Made by a program: the position numbers and the translations under genes. A model generated the notes under the pieces. That model had not been told where the DNA came from. It worked only from the letters and a program-made list of their open reading frames with translations, and made no database searches. Positions 42,273 through 48,716 of a stretch of DNA of 48,716 nucleotides are shown here, piece after piece (within the stretch, counting starts at the first letter, position 1; every line of letters begins with the position of its first letter). The DNA comes from Actinomycetota bacterium. GTDB taxonomy: Bacteria; Actinomycetota; Nitriliruptoria; Nitriliruptorales; Nitriliruptoraceae. The stretch covers positions 1-48,716 of the forward strand of contig JAHWKY010000033.1 in assembly GCA_019347575.1 (NCBI GenBank), in the 5' to 3' direction.

Positions 42273-43457
42273 TCAGCACGAGGCGGGGAGGACGCGGCGG
42301 GGGTCGATGGGGCTGCCGTTGACGCGGACCTCGAAGTGCAGGTGCGGGCCGGTGGAGCGCCCCGTGCTCCCCACGTCGCCGAGCCGCTGGCCGCGGTCGA
42401 CGGCCTGGCCCTCACTCACGCGGATGCGGCTCTGGTGCGCGTACGCGGTGCTGACGCCGTCGCCGTGGTCGACGACGACGAGCTGGCCGTAGCCGTTCTG
42501 CCAGCCAGCGAGGATCACCAGGCCGGGCCGGGATGCCACGATCGGGTCACCGGTGTCGCCGTCGATGTCGAGGCCGGCGTGCATCCGCCCCCAGCGGCGC
42601 CCGTACCCCGAGGTCACGGCCCCGCACAGCGGCCAGATGTAGCCGCCCCCCGACACGGACGTGGGCGGGGCGGGTGCCTGTGCGGCGGCGGCGCGGGCAG
42701 CTGCGGCGCGGGCTGCGGCGGCGGCGGCTTCGGCAGCCCGACGCTGCTTCTCGCGGATGACCCGCTCGAGCTCGGCGGACTCCTCGGCGAGGACCTCCTT
42801 GTGCTGCGCGAGCTCGCGGACCTCCTCCTCGGCCGCCGCCGCTTGCAGGGCACGGTGGTCGCGTAGCTCCTGCGCACGCGCCGCCAGCTGGCGCTGCTCC
42901 GCCTCGATCGTGCTGAGGCGTCCGAGCTCCGCCTCCAGGCGTTCGCGCTCCGCCGTGACCGCGATCTGCAGCGAGTCGAGCTGTTCGAGTCGGGCACGGT
43001 CGTTGCCGACCAGCGCCGAGACGAAGCTCGCGCGGTCGAGCGCATCCGACGGGGACGAGGCGGTCGCAAGCAACTCGATCACGTCGACCGACCCGCGCTT
43101 GTACATCTCCGAAACGCGCACCGCGATGAGGTCGCCGACGGCGTCAGCATCGGCTTGCGCCCGGTCGAGCCGCGCCTGCGCCCCGGCGACCACGGCCACC
43201 TGCTGCTCCACCGCGATCGCGGCCAGGTTGACCGCGTCCTCGAGGGTGCGCAGCTGCTCGTCGGCCTCGGCGAGCTGCATCCTCGCCGCGTCACGCGCCC
43301 CGCCCGCCTCGGCCAGCGCCGCCTCGACCTGCTCGAGCTTGGCCTGGGCTTGCTTCAGACGGCTCTGCTCCGCCTGCTGTGCCCCGAGCGGCAGCGCACC
43401 GCCGACGAGCGCCGCCACCACGACGGCGGCGATGAGCGATCGCGTCGGTGCATGCAC
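42273..43457 (-). CDS. M23 peptidase with long coiled coil (EnvC/RipC-like layout)
   Basis: A 394-residue exported protein. A signal peptide (1-26), then about 225 residues of coiled coil rich in Gln, Glu and Ala (AEQSRLKQAQAKLEQVEAAL onward), then an Ala-rich hinge and an M23 (LytM) domain with the zinc ligands in GRMHAGLDID, VVVDHGDG and GPHLHFEV. The layout is that of EnvC/NlpD-type activators and of active endopeptidases; the full HxxxD and HxH set suggests activity. It would cut peptidoglycan cross-bridges, probably at division. GTG 43457 follows GAGAGGG. A GGTAAC motif lies upstream at 43513. Confidence 0.88.
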   Translation of the reverse strand: MHAPTRSLIAAVVVAALVGGALPLGAQQAEQSRLKQAQAKLEQVEAALAEAGGARDAARMQLAEADEQLRTLEDAVNLAAIAVEQQVAVVAGAQARLDRAQADADAVGDLIAVRVSEMYKRGSVDVIELLATASSPSDALDRASFVSALVGNDRARLEQLDSLQIAVTAERERLEAELGRLSTIEAEQRQLAARAQELRDHRALQAAAAEEEVRELAQHKEVLAEESAELERVIREKQRRAAEAAAAAARAAAARAAAAQAPAPPTSVSGGGYIWPLCGAVTSGYGRRWGRMHAGLDIDGDTGDPIVASRPGLVILAGWQNGYGQLVVVDHGDGVSTAYAHQSRIRVSEGQAVDRGQRLGDVGSTGRSTGPHLHFEVRVNGSPIDPRRVLPASC

Positions 43458-43754
43458 GGACCCTCTCACCCCTCGCGTCGCGGTCGGGTGGTCTGGCACA
43501 GGAGAGACGGATGGTAACGAAGTGGCCGCCGGCCGTGACGTGCTGCGCCCTAGTCGGTGGGCGGTCCGGCCATGCGCTTGAGTTTCTCCACCGTGCCGTT
43601 CGCGGCGGGTTCGCGGTCCTCCGCGTGGCGGTGTCTCCCGCGTTCCGTGTCCCGGCGTGCTCGCCCCCGGTTCTCCCTCAGGATGCAGGCCGCTGACAGG
43701 AGGCCGTCGGGCAAGCCCGGTCGCCCCCGCGCCCGTGGCCGGGATCGACGTGGC

Positions 43755-44654
43755 TCAACGTGGCTCGTCGACGGGCCAGGTCGCCGGTGGGGGAGGGGAC
43801 GCGTCGCGCTGCGCGGCCGGGACGAGCTGGTGCGCATCGACCGGCTGACGCCACCAGCGGCGCGGTAGGTCCAGAGCGGTCGGGGCGTTGCCGTCCGCGA
43901 GTTGGCGCACGAGCAGGGCGCGCCACCCCGATGGGTCGATGTCGCAGGCCTTGAACAGGGTGCGGTGTAGCTCGGTGAGGGGGAGCTCGCGACACGCCCG
44001 TCGCAGGTCACCCGTCGACCGTGCCAGCTCGAAGAGGGTGGCCGTGCTCACGGCCGGGTCGAGCACGGCCTCGAGGGTGACGCTCGGCGCGGCGATCGGC
44101 TTCGTCAGGACAAGGGCGTCCACCGACAGGCGCAGCAGCTGCGCGAGTTCGGCCATATCGATCCAGGCCGCGGCGTGTTCTTGGCAGGCGGGAACGAGTG
44201 TGCGAAGACGGGCGGGGTTGCCCCAGAGCAGTAGCCGCGCAGCCGCGATCAGATCGGAGGGTGGGGCGCCGAGTACGCCGACGCCGGAGGCCGCCGCCCC
44301 GCACGTCCCGCAGACGTTGTCGATCTCGATGCGGCGGACGCGCTGGTACTCGGCGCGGTAGCCCAGCTCGAACTCAAGGAAGCGCCCGGACAGGCCCACC
44401 TCGAGCAGCAGGAAGTCGGCGACACCCCGAAGGAGCGTCGCGGCGTCGCGCCGCGACTTGTAGGCGTGGAACCCGCAGCGGCAGTGCAAGTGCGGGGCGC
44501 GGTGCGCCGTCAGGCGGCGGCACGTGGCGCGGTCGATGACGGCGTACGAACCGGTGGTCACGCCGTGGAGCAACCCGTCGCTTCCCAGCCGTGCGACCTT
44601 GAAGCCGGTCAGCTCGCCGTCGACGTGGTCGTCGAAGGCCCCATCGCGGTTCAC
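43755..44654 (-). CDS. Cys/His-containing hypothetical protein
   Basis: A 299-residue soluble protein of unknown family. The N-terminal half has HLHCRCGFHAYKSRRDA, then VCGTCGAAASGVG, giving four or more cysteines that could hold zinc. The rest is mainly helical and Arg/Leu-rich, ending in a Pro-rich tail (SPPPPATWPVDEPR). The GTG start at 44654 overlaps the stop of the small acidic protein by four bases (GTGA), so translation is coupled to it. It might be a nucleic-acid or metal-binding protein. Confidence 0.65.
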   Translation of the reverse strand: MNRDGAFDDHVDGELTGFKVARLGSDGLLHGVTTGSYAVIDRATCRRLTAHRAPHLHCRCGFHAYKSRRDAATLLRGVADFLLLEVGLSGRFLEFELGYRAEYQRVRRIEIDNVCGTCGAAASGVGVLGAPPSDLIAAARLLLWGNPARLRTLVPACQEHAAAWIDMAELAQLLRLSVDALVLTKPIAAPSVTLEAVLDPAVSTATLFELARSTGDLRRACRELPLTELHRTLFKACDIDPSGWRALLVRQLADGNAPTALDLPRRWWRQPVDAHQLVPAAQRDASPPPPATWPVDEPR

Positions 44655-44860
44655 CCCGCGTGCTCGCCCAACAGGTCCTGTCGGACCGCCGCAGGCGTTC
44701 CCGCGTCGGCCTCGTCGGTCCCGACGCCGTCGGCCTCGTCGGTCGCGACATCGTCGGCCTCGTCGGCGATGGCATCGATCGGTTCGGTCGTGATGTCGGC
44801 CCTCGCCTCGCCCCGCAGGGGATGAGCGACGCCCGAACGGACGAACTGACCCAGTCTCAC
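44651..44860 (-). CDS. Small acidic protein with DEAD-type repeats
   Basis: A 69-residue protein. The centre repeats an acidic unit three to four times (IADEADDVATDEADGVGTDE), matched by a repeated GTCGGCCTCG-like DNA unit that may vary in copy number. GTG 44860 is preferred because GAGGAGG lies five bases upstream, over an alternative GTG at 44890. Its last four bases overlap the start of the Cys-containing gene, so it may be its regulator or partner. No family recognised. Confidence 0.55.
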   Translation of the reverse strand: MRLGQFVRSGVAHPLRGEARADITTEPIDAIADEADDVATDEADGVGTDEADAGTPAAVRQDLLGEHAG

Positions 44861-44939
44861 GGCGACCTCCTCAGGTGGCGCGTTCTCCACCGTACGTCAT
44901 AGGTGGGACGCCGCGCCCGTTCGAAGGGCCGTACGTCGG

Positions 44940-45329
44940 CTACGACCAGAACGCGTCGGCCTCAGCCTGGTCGTCCTGCGTGGACCAGAACTCGGTCACC
45001 TGGCCGTCGCGGACGTGCATGACGTGGACGGCGTTCTGGTCCAGCTCGCGACCCTCCCGTGAGGCGGTCGTGCGCACGAGTGCGACCGCGTGCTCGTCGT
45101 TGGCGAGGATGTCGTGGACGCCGAGGTTGAGCGTGCCGCCGGACAGCTCCGCGAGCTTGCCGAAGAACCCGAAGACCGCCTCCTTGCCCTCGTAGTCACC
45201 GGCGATCGGGCTGTCGCCCGGTACGTGCCAGGTCACGTCGTCCGCCATGGAACCGCTCAGGGCGTCCATATCACCGGAGCTGAAGGCCGCGTACGCCTGA
45301 CGGATGATGTCCTCGTTGGGGTGTGCCAT
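44940..45329 (-). CDS. SnoaL-like / NTF2-fold protein
   Basis: A 129-residue single-domain protein. EDIIRQAYAAFSSGDMDALS, MADDVTWHVPGDSPIAGDY and GKEAVFGFFGKL, then HVMHVRDGQVTEFWS, are the standard NTF2/SnoaL order. The fold covers isomerases, polyketide cyclases and ligand-binding proteins, so the reaction cannot be named. GGGAG stands five bases before the ATG at 45329. It is transcribed in the same direction as YccF. Confidence 0.85.
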   Translation of the reverse strand: MAHPNEDIIRQAYAAFSSGDMDALSGSMADDVTWHVPGDSPIAGDYEGKEAVFGFFGKLAELSGGTLNLGVHDILANDEHAVALVRTTASREGRELDQNAVHVMHVRDGQVTEFWSTQDDQAEADAFWS

Positions 45330-45452
45330 GTGCGCTCCCTGTCGGTCGCCGGATCGGTACGCGCACAACGTGCCGGGGGCGAGCGCGGGTGTCCACCGTC
45401 CTCTCGGATACGACCGGCTCAGGCGCGTTCGGTCCCGGCAGCAGCGGCCGGT

Positions 45453-45878
45453 TCAGGCGCGCTCGGTCCGGTGCACGACGGTGAGGTCACGATGATGCGC
45501 CTCTTCCACGGTGACGACTTCCTTGCCGTACGGGGCGAGGGCGAGGCCGGCGAGCTTGAGCACGGCGACCGCGAACGGGATCCCGATGATCGTGATCGCC
45601 AACAGCAACGCGACGGCGAGGTGCGCCACTGCCAGCCACCAACCGACGACCACCAACCACACGATGTTCGCGAGCAGCGACCCGGCCCCGGCGTCCGGCT
45701 TCTCGACGACGACGCGGCCGAAGGGCCACAGCGAGTACCACGCCAGACGGAAGGCGGGAAGCGCGAGGGGGATCGTGATGATGAACACGATCGACACCAG
45801 CCCTGCGAGTGCGTACGCGAGGGCCAGTTCGACCCCGGCGAGGACGAACCAGAGGATGTTGAGGATCAGTCGCAGCAT
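45453..45878 (-). CDS. YccF family membrane protein
   Basis: A 141-residue inner-membrane protein with two DUF307 repeats and about four helices: ILNILWFVLAGVELALAYAL, FIITIPLALPAFRLAWYSLW, ANIVWLVVVGWWLAVAHLAV and ITIIGIPFAVAVLKLAGLAL. The two IxIPxAxxxxKLA-like blocks are the family hallmark. Function is unknown. The last ten codons or so appear again just after the stop (45414-45439), a small tail duplication. Confidence 0.9.
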   Translation of the reverse strand: MLRLILNILWFVLAGVELALAYALAGLVSIVFIITIPLALPAFRLAWYSLWPFGRVVVEKPDAGAGSLLANIVWLVVVGWWLAVAHLAVALLLAITIIGIPFAVAVLKLAGLALAPYGKEVVTVEEAHHRDLTVVHRTERA

Positions 45879-45898
45879 CGCGCCGACGGTACCTGCGA

Positions 45899-45924
45899 GT
45901 GCTCAAGTAGCGAAGCGGTAGCAC
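45899..45924 (-). repeat. 26-base repeat, copy 2
   Basis: Exact reverse complement of 32682-32707. It stands 21 bases upstream of the YccF start, so in this place it may influence that promoter. Confidence 0.7.
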
Positions 45925-46001
45925 GACACGGCGCCCGGTGCGACGCTCGACCGGTCGGACTCGGCGGCAGTTCGGTCAGCCGATCACGGTCCCCGTAGGG
46001 C

Positions 46002-46958
46002 TCAGACGCAGGCGGCTTCGAGGAGCGGGTAGGGGTTGACGTTGGTGCCGTCCAGGAGGACCTCGAAGTGCACGTGCGGTGAGGTGTGGGCGGCGTTGCC
46101 GCTGGTGCCCACGGCGCCGATGACCTCCCCTGCAGCCACGCGCCCCGCCGCCCCGAAGCTGTCCAGGTGGGTGGCGATGTACAGCGACCCGTCGTCGCCG
46201 TGCAGCCACACCTGCAGGCCGCCCAGCGTGCCGTCCACCTGCTCGGCGACGCCGGCGATGGGTGCGACGACCGGGGTGCCGCGGGGCGCGAACACATCGA
46301 CACCTTCGTGGACCCGGCCGTCGGGCTTGATCACGCCGTAGTCGTTGATGAAGGTGGCGAGCTCGCTGACCGGGCAGCGCCAGCCTCCGCCCGTGACAGT
46401 GAGGACCTGCCCGACCCAGATGCGGTTGGCGTCGGCGAGGTCGTTGGCGACCACCAGATCGGCGACCGTCGTGTCGTACCTTGAGGCGATCTGGCTGAGC
46501 GTCTCGCCCGCAGCGACGGTGTGGGTGCTGCCGGCGCTCGCGACGAGGTGGTCGGTCTCGGGCACGGCGGGGAGGTCGCCGACGCGCAGCTCGGTGCCCG
46601 CCAGGATCCGGTTGGGGTCGGTGATCCCGTTGGCCTCGGCCAGCTCGGCAACGGACACTCCCGCGCGCGCCGCGATCTGGCTCAAGGTCTCGCCGGGGGC
46701 GATGACGTGGGTCGAGTTCGGTGGGGCGCCGGGGCCGGTCGTCGCGCCGGGCACCTCGAGGACGTCACCGACGATGATGCGGTCGGGCTCGGTGATGCCG
46801 TTGAGCGCGGCGAGCTCGGTCACGCCGACCCCGAGGTGGCGCGCCAGCTCCCACAGCGTGTCGCCCGGCTGGATCGTGTACGAGCGGGACGCCGACGTGA
46901 TCAAGCTCAACGCCAGCAGCGCGAGCACGCCCCGCAGCACGCGCGGATCGGTCACCAC
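46002..46958 (-). CDS. Triple-LysM M23 peptidase
   Basis: A 318-residue exported wall hydrolase. A signal peptide (about 1-26) leads to three LysM domains: SYTIQPGDTLWELARHLGV, THVIAPGETLSQIAARAGV and THTVAAGETLSQIASRYD, which bind glycan. The M23 domain follows with HEGVDVFAPRG, the HxxxD ligands, and SPHVHFEVLLDG. Probably a zinc endopeptidase acting on peptidoglycan. Of three GTG codons (46964, 46958 and 46955), 46958 stands five bases after GGGAGG and is preferred. GTAAC-type motifs lie directly upstream. Confidence 0.9.
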   Translation of the reverse strand: MVTDPRVLRGVLALLALSLITSASRSYTIQPGDTLWELARHLGVGVTELAALNGITEPDRIIVGDVLEVPGATTGPGAPPNSTHVIAPGETLSQIAARAGVSVAELAEANGITDPNRILAGTELRVGDLPAVPETDHLVASAGSTHTVAAGETLSQIASRYDTTVADLVVANDLADANRIWVGQVLTVTGGGWRCPVSELATFINDYGVIKPDGRVHEGVDVFAPRGTPVVAPIAGVAEQVDGTLGGLQVWLHGDDGSLYIATHLDSFGAAGRVAAGEVIGAVGTSGNAAHTSPHVHFEVLLDGTNVNPYPLLEAACV

Positions 46959-46967
46959 GGTCACCTC

Positions 46968-47005
46968 CCGTTACAACACGAGTAACGGTAAACCTCAACG
47001 GTAAC
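46968..47005 (-). promoter_or_regulatory. Inverted and direct GTAAC repeats upstream of the LysM-M23 gene
   Basis: CCGTTAC (46968-46974) is complementary to GTAACGG (46982-46988), and AACGGTAA recurs at 46984 and 46998. The block covers the leader up to the ribosome site. In actinobacteria MtrA controls wall hydrolase genes through repeated GTAAC-like sites; here that is inference. Confidence 0.4.
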
Positions 47006-47017
47006 ATCTGCAACACG

Positions 47018-47079
47018 CCACCCCGCTCTGGGTCGACGTCTGGCCGTCCGTGGCCACAACCCGACCCGCAGCGGGGTGG
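47018..47079 (-). terminator. Long two-part hairpin after the SDR gene
   Basis: CCACCCCGCT at 47018 pairs perfectly with AGCGGGGTGG at 47070-47079, and an inner GGGTCG/CGACCC stem follows. The structure touches the stop codon of the SDR gene (47080-47082). No U-run is seen. Confidence 0.5.
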
Positions 47080-48715
47080 TCAGCGCGCCGGAGTGCGGAC
47101 TTCGGGGGAGGTGAACTCGGGGCGGCCGTGTGCGGCCTCGACGCGGCGGAGCTGGCGGCGGACGAGACGCTCGACGAGCCGCGGGGCGCGGCGGGCGAGG
47201 GCGAGCTCGAACGTCGCGAGTGGCGAGCTGCCGAGACGGCGCCGGGGCGCCTCCAGGGCGGTCACGACGGCGGCCGCGGCGTCGGTGACGTCCTCGGCGC
47301 GGACGAGACCGTCGAGGCTCGCGCCCCGCTGCGCCGGACCGTCGTGGATCGCCGTGCGGATGTAGGCGGGCTGCACCTCGACGACGTCGATGCGGCCTTC
47401 GAGCTCGAGCCGGAGCACGTCGAGGTAGCCCGACAGACCGCGCTTGCTCGCGGTGTAGGCCGCGGCGTAGGGCACGGCCGCGGATGCCAGGCCCGACGTG
47501 ATGCCGACCACGACCCCGCCGTCACCGAGGTGGGGCAGCGCGGCGGCGATCGTGTTCCACGCCCCGAGCAGGTTCACCTCGAGCACGTCGCGCGCTCGCT
47601 CCGACGGCGGTCGGGTGCTGTCGTCGGCATCACCGATGCCGGCGTTCGCGATGACCGCGTCGATGCCGCCCAGCCGCGCTGCGGCCTCGTCGACCGCGGC
47701 GACGACCGCCTCGGTGTCGGTCACGTCGACCACGAGGGTGTCGGGGCGGTCGACGATCAGGTCGAGTCCGATCACGCGGGCGCCCTGGGCTTCGAGCGCG
47801 GTGCGCGTCGCGACGCCGATGCCGCCGCTGGCGCCGCTGATCACCACGCGCTTGCCCGCGAGCGGGGCGTCGTCACGCGTCCAGCCGAGTGCGCGCCGAC
47901 GCCGTTCGAGCCGCACCGCCCCGGCCACGATCAGGCCGAGGATGGCGATGATGCCGGTGAACACCGCGGTGTAGGCGACGATGCCGGGCCAGGCCGGCCC
48001 GCCGTGCGCCTCACGCAGCAGGTACTCGGCCTCGCTGGTGAAGGCCTGGTCGCGCGTCGGGGCGACGGGCACCTCGCTGGCGTCGATCGCGGGGTCCTCG
48101 GGCATGTAGATCGGGATGCCGCCGAGCTGGTCTTCCGCCGCGAGGCGCGCGACCGTCTTCCACGACGCCCCGACGGGGACCGGCTCCGCGGTCGTGTAGC
48201 GACCCGGGGCGACCTCGACCAGCGGGGCGTTGACGTGGCCGTCGTTCTGCCACGCCATGACCTCCCAGCGGCTGGCGCCGGCGACGAGGTTGGGGGGGCT
48301 CACCTCGACCGTGACCTCGACGAGCCCGTCGCCCGCCGGGGCGGTGCGCACGACCGCCGAGCCGTCGGGGACGTTGCGCGGGAACGGCAGCGCGAGCGCG
48401 ACCAGCACCATGGCGAACCCGGCGATCACGTGCCGGGCGCGCAGCCCGCTGGCGTGGTGGGAGACGACCCGGCCGAAGCCGTAGCCCAGCAGCGCCGCCC
48501 CGACCGCCGCGAGCGCGCCGGCGGCGAGCACCATCGGCAGCAGCTCGGCCTGCCACGGGTGCCAGCCCCACACGTGCGACCACGCCCACGCCCCGGCGAG
48601 CCCGATCGTCGCGACCGCGACACCGGCTGCGACCGATCTGCCGAGCGCACCGCGCCGCGCGGCGACGAGGAACGCGAGCTCGAGCGACTGGCTGGTGTTG
48701 AGCCGCGGGTCGCAC
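47080..48715 (-). CDS. Membrane domain fused to an SDR oxidoreductase (5' partial)
   Basis: The frame runs to the right edge, so the start is missing; 544 residues are seen. The first part has at least three helices (SVAAGVAVATIGLAGAWAWS, MVLAAGALAAVGAALLGYGF, VIAGFAMVLVALALPFP), then an extracytoplasmic FixH/CopC-like beta part (VEVTVEVSPPNLVAGASRWE) and another helix (AYTAVFTGIIAILGLIVAGA). The cytoplasmic remainder is a short-chain dehydrogenase: GASGGIG for NAD(P), NAG in DAVIANAGIGD, and the YTASK of the catalytic YxxxK. Such a fusion is unusual; the substrate is unknown. A start may lie beyond the window. Confidence 0.82.
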   Translation of the reverse strand, partial: CDPRLNTSQSLELAFLVAARRGALGRSVAAGVAVATIGLAGAWAWSHVWGWHPWQAELLPMVLAAGALAAVGAALLGYGFGRVVSHHASGLRARHVIAGFAMVLVALALPFPRNVPDGSAVVRTAPAGDGLVEVTVEVSPPNLVAGASRWEVMAWQNDGHVNAPLVEVAPGRYTTAEPVPVGASWKTVARLAAEDQLGGIPIYMPEDPAIDASEVPVAPTRDQAFTSEAEYLLREAHGGPAWPGIVAYTAVFTGIIAILGLIVAGAVRLERRRRALGWTRDDAPLAGKRVVISGASGGIGVATRTALEAQGARVIGLDLIVDRPDTLVVDVTDTEAVVAAVDEAAARLGGIDAVIANAGIGDADDSTRPPSERARDVLEVNLLGAWNTIAAALPHLGDGGVVVGITSGLASAAVPYAAAYTASKRGLSGYLDVLRLELEGRIDVVEVQPAYIRTAIHDGPAQRGASLDGLVRAEDVTDAAAAVVTALEAPRRRLGSSPLATFELALARRAPRLVERLVRRQLRRVEAAHGRPEFTSPEVRTPAR

Positions 48716-48716
48716 G

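Noticed and set aside
42222-42866. A plus-strand 214-codon frame opposite the coiled-coil M23 gene
   Set aside because: It is the mirror of the M23 domain, whose zinc ligands are intact on the minus strand.
43550-43754. A possible small minus-strand gene ending in VEKLKRMAGPPTD
   Set aside because: The end looks protein-like, but there is no ATG, GTG or TTG after a ribosome site in the plausible range. Left as intergenic; a missed start is possible.

Overview
The window is a stretch of a very GC-rich chromosome (third codon positions nearly all G or C, many GTG starts, GGAGG-type ribosome sites). Cell-wall hydrolases with LysM, LPTTG sorting tails, an AfsR/SARP regulator, a Rdx/SelW protein and a DUF3052 protein point to an actinobacterium, perhaps a deep-branching class such as Nitriliruptoria or Acidimicrobiia. 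That placement is inference. I see no rRNA or tRNA gene, no CRISPR array, no transposase and no phage structural gene.

Layout. 1-2453: the end of a PLP decarboxylase, two GNAT acetyltransferases and a DUF4287/SRPBCC-like protein. 2588-8070: small membrane proteins, a lipoprotein, a Tat-exported PHP metallohydrolase, a membrane-anchored thermonuclease, an ACT protein and a secreted protein, with the remnant of an aminoglycoside-2'-acetyltransferase-like gene at 6213-6422. 8234-12748: a large SARP/BTAD/ATPase regulator, a methyltransferase and a GNAT. 12960-16478: a 1172-residue DUF4157 (HEAAH) plus Het-C-like protein, a good candidate cargo toxin of an extracellular contractile injection system (eCIS). 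16522-20016: a PhoD and a PhoX phosphatase in tandem, both ending in LPTTG. 20101-25563: a quinone oxidoreductase, divergent from a complete four-gene sugar-type ABC importer. 25589-26806: a second eCIS-like cargo, NlpC/P60-like, sharing the N-terminal QRT-x-GN motif with the DUF4157 protein. A decayed copy of its middle lies at 20035-20110.

26796-40728: an LPTTG esterase coupled to a ceramidase-like hydrolase, a zinc-ribbon protein, an ADP-ribosylglycohydrolase, a SelW-type selenoprotein gene read through an in-frame TGA (31813-32082), membrane proteins, an FG-GAP repeat protein, DUF72, an adenylate kinase, and a penicillin acylase whose catalytic domain is interrupted by an LPTTG-transmembrane insert. 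40844-48716: a secreted protein, DUF3052, two M23 peptidases (one coiled-coil, one with three LysM), a Cys-containing protein coupled to a small acidic protein, SnoaL-like and YccF proteins, and an SDR fused to a membrane domain.

Most of the recognisable functions act at or outside the membrane: phosphate release (PhoD, PhoX), lipid and amide hydrolysis (ceramidase, esterase, acylase), sugar import, and peptidoglycan remodelling (two M23 enzymes and the NlpC/P60-like cargo). The most notable observations are the unannotated TGA-containing SelW gene with a plausible bacterial SECIS hairpin, the two eCIS-like cargo genes plus a third remnant, and the sorting signal embedded inside the acylase. 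Sel genes, sortase and eCIS structural genes are not in the window and would have to be elsewhere.
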